From: Acanthosepion lycidas | Taxonomy: Eukaryota > Mollusca > Cephalopoda > Sepiida > Sepiidae | NCBI GenBank assembly: GCA_963932145.1 | Contig: OZ010586.1 | Location: forward strand, 54,514,943-54,578,942 | Direction: 5' to 3' | DNA length: 64,000 bases | In this document: piece by piece, positions 53,510-64,000 of the stretch | Numbering within the stretch: the first letter of the stretch is position 1 | How the letters are laid out: every line of letters begins with the position of its first letter | Position numbers and translations under genes: made by a program | Notes under the pieces: model-generated | Told to the model about the DNA's origin: nothing | Database searches by the model: none | Seen by the model: the letters and a program-made list of their open reading frames with translations, nothing else

Positions 53510-56500
53510 CATCAACATATGGTAATACTACCTACCATATACCTACCATTTATTGTAAATATTTTAAATGTAGGCAACACATTCATAGATGTACAGACAA
53601 AAGATGAATTGATAACTTTTAGAATTCCAATTAAAAACAGAAATAAAAGATTAGCAAATGAATTTCTGTATAAGGTTATGAAAGTATTTCAAAGCCAACT
53701 TCTGGGTATAATTTGAATAAAACCTATTTGGAATTGAAACAGTGTCAACTCATCAATTTCACAATCATCAGCTGTGATTCTAATTGATTCTTTTTGTATT
53801 GAATTAATTTTACAAATGCTGACTGTGTTCTTTGACTGCTTATAATTGTCTTTGTGGTAATATTACTAATTTTCTCTGATGTTGTTGCATTGTTCTCTTG
53901 TCTATCATTTAAGTCTACTTAGAGATGACTAACATTTCTTTGATTCTCTTTGCATTAATTTCATTTCTTTTATATGCAACAATATATGCATCAAATTTTT
54001 CACAAACTATTCATGTCTTTTAACCTAATTTATATGCAACAGCTTATTAATGCATAAAAGTATAAAAATAATTATACAAATGAATATTCTTTTGTTTTAA
54101 TATATCAATTTTACAAACAAAAGCTGACAAATTAATGAGAAATAAGACTTGAAATTGTATTGAATCATTGCATTCTTTGCATCTTTTATAATTCATAAGA
54201 ATATCTTAAATTCTCAAGTGCATCACTACAATTATGTGTTTATTACCATATTTTATTCTTGTTTGGAAGTGATCAAGCATGGAAGATTAATTTGCTTTGT
54301 ATTATTTTCTGACACCTTACGACTGAAATTACTTATGAATAATAATAAAAATATTTCTATACAATTGAGTGAAAATAGATAAAATAACTAATCAAGTCTG
54401 TAGCAGAATATAAATTTATTTTTCAAGTTTTATTTAATAAAGAACATGGCAATTCACATAGAAATCTATGTAGCTTTTCCATAAGAAACAAAGTCCTCCG
54501 ACTTTGCATTAAAAAGCCGTAAAATATATATGTAGTTTTATCAGCCATAACATTTTGTGCTGAATAACTGGGAGTGTCATTCCAATAAAAAAGATTGGAT
54601 AACGAACAATAAATGAAATGACCAAACTCATCCCTGTTAAATAAAATTAAAAAGGACACAAAAATCTAATTTATTATCTGCTAAAAAATTGGAAAAATCA
54701 TAATTTCAGATTGTTAAGTGGTTTGTATATGTGCTCAGATTGGCATAATAGAGCTTGATTATCAGGACAATGAAGATTCTTCATGCAAGGAATCAATGAC
54801 TCACCTACAGAAAACAAAACAGTTAGTTTTAAACTATGCTGTGCTTTGCTTGAAATCTTCATCATGATAGTTATTATTGGATGTAATCAGGTTGTCAGGA
54901 GTTAGCACTAGATCCTAAATTTCAGACTGGCTATTTCATAAATAACCTGTAGAGGATAAATCTCAGAATAACGTTGTCTCCTTGCTATTACAAAGATAAA
55001 CATGGAAATAAAAAGTATTTGTATTGAGGAATTCTGCTTCGTCAATAATTGGGTTGTACTTTGATGGTCTGAAATGACACCTTAAAAATACAACTTCAGG
55101 TGTAGACAGTCTAACTAGAAGAAATCAGTTGGTGTTGGAAATTAAATAATTTATTCATGTGGAATAATGTTAGTGTTAGTGGTGGTTAAGAGCATAACAG
55201 CAGGAATCAAATGGTCGACAAATTCCTAATGAGTCATAAGCAAGAATTGTGATTTGAATGTAAAGATTATTATTAATTTTTGACAATGATTTTGATTCTG
55301 TACAAGGCTCAAGAACCATTTGAAAATCACAGAGGATTACAGAGTATAAAGCACTAACCCAAGCAAGGAGATAATCCCACTAATTCACAGGGTTCCACCC
55401 AAATTGAAAGAGAAGGAAAAGGCTTTAAAAAGAAGTGGAAACAGAATCCTAAACAGGAAACAAGGGATAAACCTCTAATCCTGTTCAAAAGAACAGAGAG
55501 GCATACAAACCTATCAACTTCTGTCAGTGTGAATAGTATGATGGAGTGATATGATTCACACAAGTGATTACCTTGAGAATTATAAAGGATGATCCAGTTA
55601 ATGGAAATCCCACAGCTATGCAAAGAAGTTTCTGATTGGCCAGTAAAACATGAATGAAGTAGTTTTTGTCTGAATGTATAAATGTGGGCAAGACATAGAA
55701 TAGCAAATATAATTGGTTGAAGCATTACATCACTGAGATATTGTATCTGGTTAAATGAAACGAACATGAGAGAGAACTTTTCTGTTTATAGTAAGTATCG
55801 GTTAGTTGAAGTTGATGACAAGAGAAGTTGATGACAAACACTGAATCTCTCAAATGGTACAATTACCTTGATTAAATGAGATACACCAGGTCAATGAAAA
55901 TGTGGTTTGCACCCAACAGAATCAGAGACACAAAAGGTGAAAATTCTTTTCACATTCTCAACAAGGAATGGTAGTTTTCTTGTTCTGACAATGTGAAGTA
56001 TTTGTGTAATGCCTCAAGTATTTGTGTAATGCCTCATGTATTTGTGTAATGCCTCAATAATAATTTAACACATATGATCCAATATTAAAACACAGTGTGC
56101 TCTGTACAAAATATCTGTAGTAATGTTATCTCTCCCAGGGTTTGTAATAAACAAACTCAATCCTTAATTTTACTAGTGAAAAGATTTTCTACAAAAATGA
56201 TGACATTTCTTCTTTATGCACACATTTATAATTATTTGACTAAATAGGAAATGATTCTGATGTTCTTATTAATTATTTTCATAAAACATTTTTCTAAAAT
56301 TACTAAAGATCCAAATCTGTTTTATTCCATATAAAACAGCTGTGCTGAAAATTTTTGAAGAGCATTGCAGAGTAATCATTAAAATGTAAAGTTTTCATAA
56401 ATACATAAAAATAAATGTTAACATTTAAGTTCAGGTTTTGTACACTTAAAACAGGGTTGATGCAAGGGCCTTGTTGGCCCCCCACTGAATCTATGATATG

Positions 56501-56520
56501 CTTGCATCCCATAACCATTA
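53510..56520. other. AT-rich spacer with small repeats
   Basis: A perfect-but-one 20-bp tandem trimer (GTATTTGTGTAATGCCTCAA) occupies 55998-56057. The block 55438-55508 recurs in diverged form at 63245-63317. Frames at 55354-55767 and 56303-56677 (minus) overlap repeats and show no family. No host gene was recognised. Confidence 0.5.
55438..55508. repeat. dispersed repeat, copy 1 of 2
   Basis: GGAAACAGAATCCTAAACAG ... GGATAAACCTCTAATCCTGT + TCAAAAGAACAGAGA matches 63245-63317 at roughly 80 percent by eye. The identity of the repeat is unknown. Confidence 0.55.
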
Positions 56521-56530
56521 TAGTGCTTTT

Positions 56531-56945
56531 CCAAGCATAGCTTAGACGTGGCACAAGACCGAAAGTTGGCGGTACCAAGTGAAGATTGAACTCACTACTC
56601 AGTCGTAATTGTTCTAGCAAGACAAGCTTGCTAACCATTACACCATGCAGAGGTGCCCAAATATAGTGATTCTCCAAGTATAGGTTAGATGTGGCACAAG
56701 GCCAAAAGTAGGGTGCACCCAGTGAGAATTGAACTCACTACTCAGTCATAATTGTTCTAGCAAAACAAGCTTGCTAACCATTACACCATGCAGAGGTGCC
56801 CAAATATAGTGATTCTCCAAGCATAGGTTAGATGTGGCACAAGGCCAAAAGTAGGGTGCACCCAGTGAGAATTGAACTCACTACTCAGTCATAATTGTTC
56901 TAGCAAGACAAGCTTGCTAAGCATTACACTCCCTTGAGGTGCCCT
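56531..56945 (-). repeat. tRNA-derived SINE, head-to-tail trimer with 143-bp period
   Basis: Units start at 56531, 56674 and 56817, both spacings being exactly 143 bp. On the minus strand each unit opens with GGGCACCTCTGCATGGTGTA then ATGGTTAGCAAGCTTGTC (A box) and, 40 bp on, GAGTAGTGAGTTCAATTCTC (B box). It ends in a 60-bp non-tRNA tail. The A-box/B-box arrangement is that of a tRNA-derived polymerase III promoter. The middle and last units are nearly identical; the first in plus coordinates is more diverged. The 124-residue minus frame at 56303-56677 partly overlies it and is not a gene. Confidence 0.8.
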
Positions 56946-56949
56946 AGCC

Positions 56950-59900
56950 CAAACCCATTATATGGAAGTCCCCCACTCTACTACATCTCAATTTTCATAA
57001 GGTGGCAATTCATATAAAATATAAAATTCACTGTAACCTAATTATACACAATAATTGATCATATGCAATATAGGTGAACAATTCAAGTAGAAAAGTTGAA
57101 AATAAATACAATGTATCTAAATACAAATTAGAGACATGTCATAATAGATCATTCCATCTGAAATAAATCAACAATGTTTTTTGCAGCAATTTTTAACATC
57201 GACTTGAGATTTTCCTTCTTAAAAAGTTGAATAATTTTAACACATTCAACATTATGGATAAAAAAAATAGTGAATTTTATATTGTGTTTCTTTGAGACAT
57301 AGCAATGAACAAAACAAATTCACAGATCTAGACAAAAAAAAAGAACCCAGAATAACATCAAAATTTGTGAAAATTTTTCATCCTTTAATAGTCAGTTGTG
57401 CTTAGTTTAATTTGTAACATATATAAATGTAGGTAGAAAAAAAGCAAATGTTGATAAGGAGCCCACAATCAGTCTTGGGGGTAGTATGTACAACCTGTTC
57501 TAAATTATCATGAATTTGTATTTTTAAAAAAATAAAAATAAATATTTTTAAATTTTTCATCTTTTCAGTAAGTAATACATTTGATTACTGTCAGAAAATC
57601 AAAAAGTTCTTTTTAGAATAAATGATATTTTAAGTAATGTTGAATTTTCAAAAATTCTCAGTTTTTTTCTTTTATTCAAAAACAAGAGAATGACAAATCC
57701 AGAATCTTTAATTAGTCGCCAGTGCAATCAGAATCATTATTTTAAATCTAGAACATAATTTTCTATTCTTTATTTTTTTCACTTCTACCAAAAGACAAAT
57801 TCACTGAAAAATATTTACTGTTGTCCCAAATATGTCTGCTTTGGTCAACTTTTGACAAATACAAATAGGCAAAAATAGGTGATTAGTGAAAAGATTGGTA
57901 CTGTTTTAGTTAATATATTCTTTATCTACAATATTAATTTAATGCAAGTTTTAATCACAGTGATTTTTGGATACATAACATGACTTGCCATTTTTGTTTG
58001 CTTTTATCAATTTTACAAAAATAGTCATGATAGTTTAATTTAAATATGTCTTTATATAAATATTACTCTTTGCAATCTCTTTTTATAAAGAAAGATTCTA
58101 CTTTTTATTTTAGTTTTTATTGCTTCTGGTTCTTGTCTCGTCAGTTAAATAACTAAATAAAATCATTGCTACAAGTATTTTATCTATCATAATGAAGCAT
58201 CTTCCTTTTAAAGCATCTTTCATTGCAAGCAGCTGTTACAAACTGAAAAGTTTAAACTGGTATCTACAGAGAACCATCAAGAAACATTGATATAAAAGAG
58301 CACAATAAAGAGAAGTTGCCATCCTTTTATAGTTAAAGTGTTACCCTAAAAGACAATCTGATAACACAATAGCACAATTTAAAATCTACTCTCTAGAGTT
58401 GACAAGAAGGTATTTGTAATTAAGCTGACTATGGATTGGTTGAAGATGCATCAGCCATCTTTTTTGCTCTCTGATAATACAGTGGCCATAACAAGTAACT
58501 GAAATGTCTTTGCATGTTAATGTTTATAGATATTGATGTGGTTTTACAGTATATTATAAAAATGAACTCAGTCTTTGTATATCTAAGGTCTTTCAAATTT
58601 ATAAAATAGTTGCTGCAAGCATTGCATATTTGAGAATGGTTGATATTCCATAGTAATGATCTAGTTGTCTACAAGGTGCAGCTATTCAATCCCATAGAAT
58701 ACCTTTGCATGCATCAAACTGTTTGTATTAAAAGTAGAACATTCAAAGAATGATAATTCTACAAATAGAACTGATCACTTCCCTCCAATATGCCTGTTAA
58801 GATAATCGCCTTTTTTGTGGTTAGTAAGCTACCTGGATGTAGGATGGCAAAAATATGTTCATTGTATAAATAAAAACTTACCAAATTTCATAATCAACAA
58901 TAAAATATTGAAATTACTATCATTCTGGGGAGATAGGAAATCCAGTGGGCAGTGATGAAAAGTGAGAAGAGGTAAAGGGATGGTTAGAAAAAAAAGTGGG
59001 TTGTAGGGGGAGTGGCAGTGTGGTATTAACACCAAGTAATATTTTTCTTTTAAGACAAATTTGAGGAATTTTTCCTGAATACACACATGTATTCAGAAAA
59101 AAAGTTTGTGCTCAGCAGTGAGAGTGGAATGAACAAAATCCAAGGGTTCAAATAACAGTTCAACAGCTTTTATTTCTGGTTGAAAGAAAATGCAAAATAG
59201 TAGTATTTTGCAAGAAAAAATGGGGTTTCCCAGTCAACAAAGTTCTTTAATTGTTTTAGAGATTTCCTATGATAGGAACAAGAACTCAAAGTGTGAAACT
59301 GCTAGGACTGGTACAAGTATTGTGCAGTAAGGATTGTGTGTAGTTTTCCTTTGGTAGGTATCTTCTAGGGATATTTTTCCACAGGTTCCCACAGGAGGAA
59401 TGTGAAATCTGAGTCAAGCTGCCAGGACAGGCCTCATCTTCTGCAGCAAGGGTTGTGTGTAGCTTGAAGGTAGATGCTGCTGAAAATGAAAAGTGAAAAA
59501 GAGACCAAATACGACTTGCTCAAGGGTCTTATGACCTCTGGGACTTCCGGTTGTATCCTGATGATTATTTCAATAGCTGCTGCTGCTGAATCAAGCAAAG
59601 TAAGGAAGCCCACACATGCCACAATAGCCAACAAATGAGATAGTTTCTATACAAAATCTAAGTGCTACTAAAGGAGCACATATGTTTGCAGAGAATAAAA
59701 TTAACATTAGAGTTATACATGAATGTGTGTTGGTATTTTATTTTGTTGTCTAAAGTTAAGTCTGAACATTTGTTTTTGTCTTCCTGACATTAACTTTAAA
59801 AGATGCTACACACTGCAGCTAGATCAGACAACTTACATCTGCAGGGGTCATTGCTCTATGTTTCTAGGTGTAGTATTTGAGCTGTGAGTGTTCAATTTGG

Positions 59901-61370
59901 GACATCTTATCTAATGGAATCTAAGAAAAACTATCAGTCTTAAGTTAGCATGGACCAAAGTTGTGATAAATTATTTTTTAATTAACTATCACAAAACATA
60001 AAACATTTAATATCTATGTAACACTGCAAAAAAATAAAAAGCTAAAAACAATGATGTTTAATTTTAAAATACATCTTAAAAAAATGAAAATCATTGACGT
60101 TTTAATTTTAGTTTTAAATTAAATTTAATTCCAAGATAATGGATTAAAATTAATAAACCCAAAGAGAAAACTGCTAGACATAATTTGAACTGAATATAGT
60201 CTAATTTCATTTTTTCCCTCTTATTGGTAAAATCTAATTATTTGTCTATATTGATAGGTTAACCCCAAAATTAATCTTTATAAAAAATTTTCAAAAACAA
60301 AATATTGTTTTCTTAAACATTATTTGAAGAACATTACTTAATCTAAAATTTCCTTAAGTGAATATTAAGTATTGTTTTCCTTAAAATATAGTGAAATTTA
60401 AAAAAAAAATATGGTTGAGTTGATTTTACCTGAATAGTGCCACTGTGAGCTCTGGCCTTGATTAAAAATTTGTGACTGCTGTTTTTGTTTTACCCACAAC
60501 ATTTATAATCCCCCACCCACTACTGTTACTGATGACAGACAAGGGTTTATAGAGTGGACAAGCATAACAAAATTTTTTGTTGTATATAAAGGAGTGACTA
60601 CAGTCTAAGATTTGCCATATGACATTGCCTTCTGTATTTCAAAAATCGATGTTTCTACACTTAAAAATAATTCAAATTTTTTAATTTTTCATTTTACAAT
60701 TTATAACAGATTCTCTGCAATCATTTTTAAATTCTCTGAAGATTTATCCCCATCTGAAAAACATTTTTGAAAATCTCATAAAATTTAATAGCGGATGCTA
60801 AACTTTTCATAAAACAATAGGAAAGACATAAAAATAATTGTTCTAACCTAAGGTTTGGGTGCTGGTTTCAGATATGAAATCTATTTTACTTTATCACCTT
60901 TAGCTTTTGAGATATACATGTATACATGTACATGTACATCAATTCAAGGTTGCAAGATGTTTCCTATTTAGGGAATTTAAAATTTTAGGCAATGTGTTCT
61001 TTTAAAAAAAAGAAACTTATGTAATGGCCATCTTTGGTAGCCTACTTTGCTAACTTTTATTGCAGCAAAATAAAATCCTCTTCAAATTCAAATTCTTGAT
61101 ATGCTTGGATGTAACCATATATATAATAAATGTTTATTTTGCTTGTCAGATTTTTGTGTGCTAATAAATATCTCTACAGTGGCTTTAATGCATCAACAAG
61201 GCAAATTAATTCTGTTATATGCGTGGGGAATTCACAACAGTTGCAGAGAGCCAAACAATTACTTCACTCCTGAGAACAGGTTACTTTTAATATTTTGACT
61301 GTAAAATTGGAGATCAGGACAAATCCTGGGCCCCACACATCTGTTGTAAACCATGTTACAATGGACTAAC
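56950..61370. other. AT-rich spacer, nothing recognised
   Basis: About 4.4 kb without a supportable gene. 59281-59480 contains an imperfect direct duplication (AAxTGTGAAA ... GCAGxAAGGxTTGTGTGTAG). No splice-bounded coding exon was recognised. Confidence 0.5.
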
Positions 61371-61374
61371 TGCA

Positions 61375-62300
61375 TAGTTTCATAGCAAGAAAGCAGCCTT
61401 CAACTTTGCTGTCCTGAAGGAGATTGTTATTTTTGTCTAAAAAATATGACTGGTTTCAATGTTTTTTCTAAAAAAAAAAAGTCATATATCCCAACCATTC
61501 ATCGGCTATGATGCCTTTTTTCCACTCAGATGATCTCCCTGTCCTTACACCCCAACACATAATAATCTTATTCTTTCATCATTTGAAGAATTGCCTCAGT
61601 CTCTTCTGAAGACAATGTTTATTCAAGAGTGGAAGTGAGCCCTTTGGATTACCCAGGAAGAACTGAATGACTTTGCCCATAATTTGTACCTATCTTAGAC
61701 AGTAGTCAGATCTCCTAGCATCCTGACTTAAGCAGTGGAACCTGATCATGGCAGATGTAAGTCTCACCAGTTTCAGAAAACGTCCGATTCTTCAATATGG
61801 AAAACAGGTTGGAAAAATGTCTCTGGCTTGTTCACATTCCCTGGCTTCCCATACAATCCCACAGATTGGTATATTTTCATAAACTCTTCCATGCAAAGTC
61901 TGAAGATTGTGCTCCTGTGTAATGGGAATAAATACCCAGCATTCCCATTGACCACTCAGTCTATTTAAAGGAGTTGTATGGCAATATGGAGCTCGTTTTG
62001 AAATCTGTCAAATACAAGCAAACTACCAGTGGAGTTTCTGTTGGGAACCTCAAGGTCATTGGGCACCTTATGTATAGCCAAGCAGGTTTCACAAAGTACT
62101 GTTGGGTTGTGTCCAAGCACTGTGAGCAGTGAGTGATAAGCATGGAAAAAGGTTTCACCAAGATATTACTAAGATAGAAAGAAACTACCAAGGCAAGTGG
62201 GACCCCAGCATGATGGAGGACTTCTACTGGATGCTCTTGCATGACATACATGATGCAAAGTACACAAGATCATCCAAATGTCTTCTGAATATCTGCTCTA
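61375..62300 (+). pseudogene. broken member of the uncharacterised DCYFC...FHQDI protein family
   Basis: Plus-strand fragments follow the order of a multicopy animal protein family: a CDCYFCL-like then NMTGFNVFSKKKKSYIPTI stretch (61425-61500); an EELNDL...SDLLAS...LKQWNLI stretch (61650-61750); YNPTDWYIFINSSMQSLKIV followed by LLCNGNKYPAFPLTTQSI (61852-61965); LKELYGNMELVLKSVKY and a GNLKVIGHLM...QAGFTKYC stretch (61967-62100); and HGKRFHQDITKIERNYQGKW then DPSMMEDFYWML (62136-62235). About 130 residues expected between TKYC and HGKRFHQD are missing, and frameshifts occur. The family is repeated in many invertebrate and fish genomes; its function is unknown to me and a transposon origin is likely. 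The family match is from memory. Confidence 0.65.
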
Positions 62301-62544
62301 CTATATCTCTGTATGATATTATCCAAGTAATTTAGTTCTTTCAATGCTTTGTATCTATGATGTTTTTTGTGATATGTCTTTGTAATAGATAAAATAAACA
62401 CATTATATTTTGAATTTATATGCAGTATAATAAAAATGTGATATGGGAAAGCAAAAAAATAGAGAAATTTGAATTCACCACATGAAAATAAGTAAAAGAT
62501 ACCTATTCACATACTTGCCTTAGAGAAAATGATTTTTTGTAAAC

Positions 62545-63125
62545 TAGTGTTATTAAAGCTCCATCTGTTCAAAGAGAAGACAATGAAATGGCTGAAAACT
62601 TTGAAGACACATTGTGCAACATGTTTAGGATAATTGAATTTAGCTTACAATTAGATGCATCCACTCTACTAGGCAATGAATCTTTGATTTTTGCTTATAT
62701 TCATTTCATTGATGATGAAAGTTTGGTTCAAGAGGTGTTAATTGCAAGATAATCATATACAAGAATTAGTATTTTGTGCTATTGAGAGTGAAAAAAGAAG
62801 GCATCCCACTTACCAACATTTTTGCTTGTGCAACTGAATCAAGTTCCATTAATGATAGGTTGCCATTGTGGCTTTATCAATTTCTTGAAAATAAAACTGT
62901 ATGTGGTGTATTTACAGTGCACTGTGTAATCCACAGGCAACATCTGGTTTAAAAACTTAAATGGTTGATATTCATCCATCATTAAGCACTGTTATTACAG
63001 CAGTAAATAAAAATCAAGGCATCTCAGTTCTTGATTTTGCCAAAACCTCCATACTGAGAATGATGAAGATTTTGAAAATTTGATGTTGCACACAGAATTT
63101 AGGAAACTACTTGACATCACATTTA
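62545..63125 (+). pseudogene. hAT-type transposase fragment (ZBED5/SCAND3-like)
   Basis: Plus-strand pieces read FSLQLDASTLLGNESLIFAY then IHFIDDESLVQEVLIAR (62640-62750), an ACAT-like SSxNDRLPLWLYQFLEN stretch corresponding to DGAPAMIGRHRGFIA (62840-62890), TVHCVIHRQ-like coding (62915-62945), and ENDEDFENLMLHTEFRKLLD (63055-63115). This matches the middle of ZBED5/SCAND3-like hAT transposases, including the catalytic LDESTD region and the CVIHR block. At least three frameshifts and missing ends; no terminal repeats seen. It could also be a retrocopy of a domesticated ZBED5-like gene. Confidence 0.7.
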
Positions 63126-63244
63126 GTAGAGCAGGTTTTCAGTTCATTTTTTTTAATTGATTCATCTCTAGCAAGGTGATAATGCTACTAAGATGCAATG
63201 GGCAACTGTGAGTGCATGAGATTGAAAAAACTTTAGGAGAAATT

Positions 63245-63317
63245 GGAAACCCAATCACAAACAGGGAACAATGAATAAACCTTTACTCTTGTTCAAAAGA
63301 CCAGAGATGAGTGTAAA
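63245..63317. repeat. dispersed repeat, copy 2 of 2
   Basis: This is the counterpart of 55438-55508 (GGAAACCCAATCACAAACAG ... GTTCAAAAGACCAGAGA). The family is unknown. Confidence 0.55.
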
Positions 63318-63375
63318 CTAGATGATAGGTTACCCAGATAGTTTTTAAACAAATAAACGGACTGAATATTACTAA

Positions 63376-63455
63376 ACACGGGAATTTAAGATTTTTCTCC
63401 CATCCTGATATTAAAACACAGGAATTTAAGATTTTTCTTCCATCCTGATATTAAA
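63376..63455. repeat. 40-bp tandem duplication
   Basis: Two units of ACA C(G/A)GGAATTTAAG + ATTTTTCT(C/T)CCATCCTGAT lie head to tail with only two differences, so this is a recent duplication. Confidence 0.9.
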
Positions 63456-63459
63456 AAGC

Positions 63460-63890
63460 TATATCCCTGCACCAAGTATATTCATCCAATTAAAATCATA
63501 AATTTTCCTTTTCATATTATTAAACTAGAGCTAAATTATGGTTAAATGACTTGATTTACTTGGTCAGCTTGTTTTTAGTGAAATGTGTATGTGTGTGTAC
63601 AGTGTTAGCTTAGTTGTTGTTTTGACTTTGCAATATTCCTAAAATCAAAAAGAAATATCTTCATATTGTGGCTAGAGAGCTAAGTGGGTGGCAGCTAGAA
63701 ACATCTTGAGCCACTGCTCTAATGCTTATAAATAGCAAATTATTAACAGATTTATAAAGAAAAGAAGAAACACAAATTATATATATTTTATGCATTTTCA
63801 CCTCTATACATATATTTTTAGATTTAAAGTCTATGTAATTATATGAACTATTTTAATATGAGCTTATAAAATTTTCTTACAATATATTAT
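63460..63890. other. AT-rich spacer, nothing recognised
   Basis: No coding or repeat signal was recognised before the Penelope tail. Confidence 0.4.
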
Positions 63891-63892
63891 AG

Positions 63893-64000
63893 ATTTTACA
63901 CTACTTACATTGTTCAGACTATTGTCCTCATCTTTATTATCATATTCACAACATTTTGGCCATTGTATACTCTGGCCGTAGGTGATATACATTAGAATTT
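63893..64000 (-). mobile_element. Penelope-like element 3' tail, cut by the window edge
   Basis: ATTTTACACTACTTACATTG, then a GACTATTGTCCTCATCTTTA block and a diverged GGCCATTGTATACTCTGGCC block match the tails at 1-165 and 37942-38080. Whether it continues into coding sequence cannot be seen. Confidence 0.6.

Noticed and set aside
54423-54659. 78-residue minus-strand frame
   Set aside because: AT-rich chance frame without motif or supporting context.
55354-55767. 137-residue minus-strand frame
   Set aside because: No recognisable family, and it overlaps a dispersed repeat shared with 63245-63317.
56531-56945. CRISPR-like array
   Set aside because: The 143-bp units are contiguous with no spacers and have tRNA-like A and B boxes; the genome is eukaryotic.
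56531-56945. True tRNA genes
   Set aside because: The anticodon arm and acceptor stem do not pair, and three identical long-tailed units point to a SINE.
59434-59634. 66-residue minus-strand frame with a hydrophobic start
   Set aside because: It overlies an imperfect direct duplication, with no recognisable domain or splice context.

Overview
This is a stretch of animal nuclear DNA, most probably from a mollusc and best matching a cephalopod (octopus or squid). The evidence is an AT-rich, intergenic-looking sequence, tRNA-derived SINEs, RTE-like and Jockey-like LINEs, fish/mollusc-type Tc1 elements, a Penelope-like element, P-element (THAP9-like) and hAT/ZBED5-like transposases, and many microsatellites. 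No host protein-coding gene can be supported, and there are no rRNA genes, CRISPR arrays or bacterial features. The species call is inference from repeat types alone.

Layout. 1-4.4 kb: Penelope 3' tails, a SINE, possible Helitron pieces, a 37-bp minisatellite, and RTE-like and Jockey-like LINE fragments. 6.7-9.4 kb: a Tc1 element split by a second IS630/Tc1/mariner element that still has terminal inverted repeats (TIRs) and a TA target duplication. 9.4-12.5 kb: three LINE fragments and a large compound microsatellite. 14.3-15 kb: an LTR-like fossil. 16-16.7 kb: two SINE copies. 19.4-21.1 kb: a Ty3/Gypsy pol fossil. 21.5-24.1 kb: an RTE-like LINE split by an LTR-like piece, head to head with another LINE fragment, then a palindromic mariner MITE. 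24.7-26.8 kb: a Jockey-like LINE carrying an intron-like GT...AG insertion. 27-37 kb: mostly unassigned DNA with low-confidence promoter-like, SINE and LTR-like segments.

The most structured part is 37.56-46.10 kb. Two inverted repeats of about 365 bp enclose a reverse transcriptase plus GIY-YIG element. Into it went (a) a 5'-truncated Penelope-like element with a 13-bp target duplication and (b) a 4.4-kb P-type transposon with 14-bp TIRs and a near-match 8-bp duplication. The P element also carries a 265-bp copy of the reverse transcriptase sequence lying just beyond its own right end, plus a mariner MITE.

46-64 kb: long AT-rich tracts, a Jockey-like LINE, a Tc1-like fossil, a trimeric 143-bp SINE array, a broken member of an uncharacterised DCYFC...FHQDI protein family, a ZBED5/hAT-like transposase fragment, and a Penelope tail cut by the window edge.

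At the largest scale CpG is scarce in about 1-9.5 kb and 48.8-64 kb but common in between, which suggests a switch in germline methylation history. Ages rest on nesting order: Tc1 before the IS630-like insertion; RTE-like LINE before the LTR piece; the GIY-YIG element before the Penelope and P insertions; the P element before its internal MITE.
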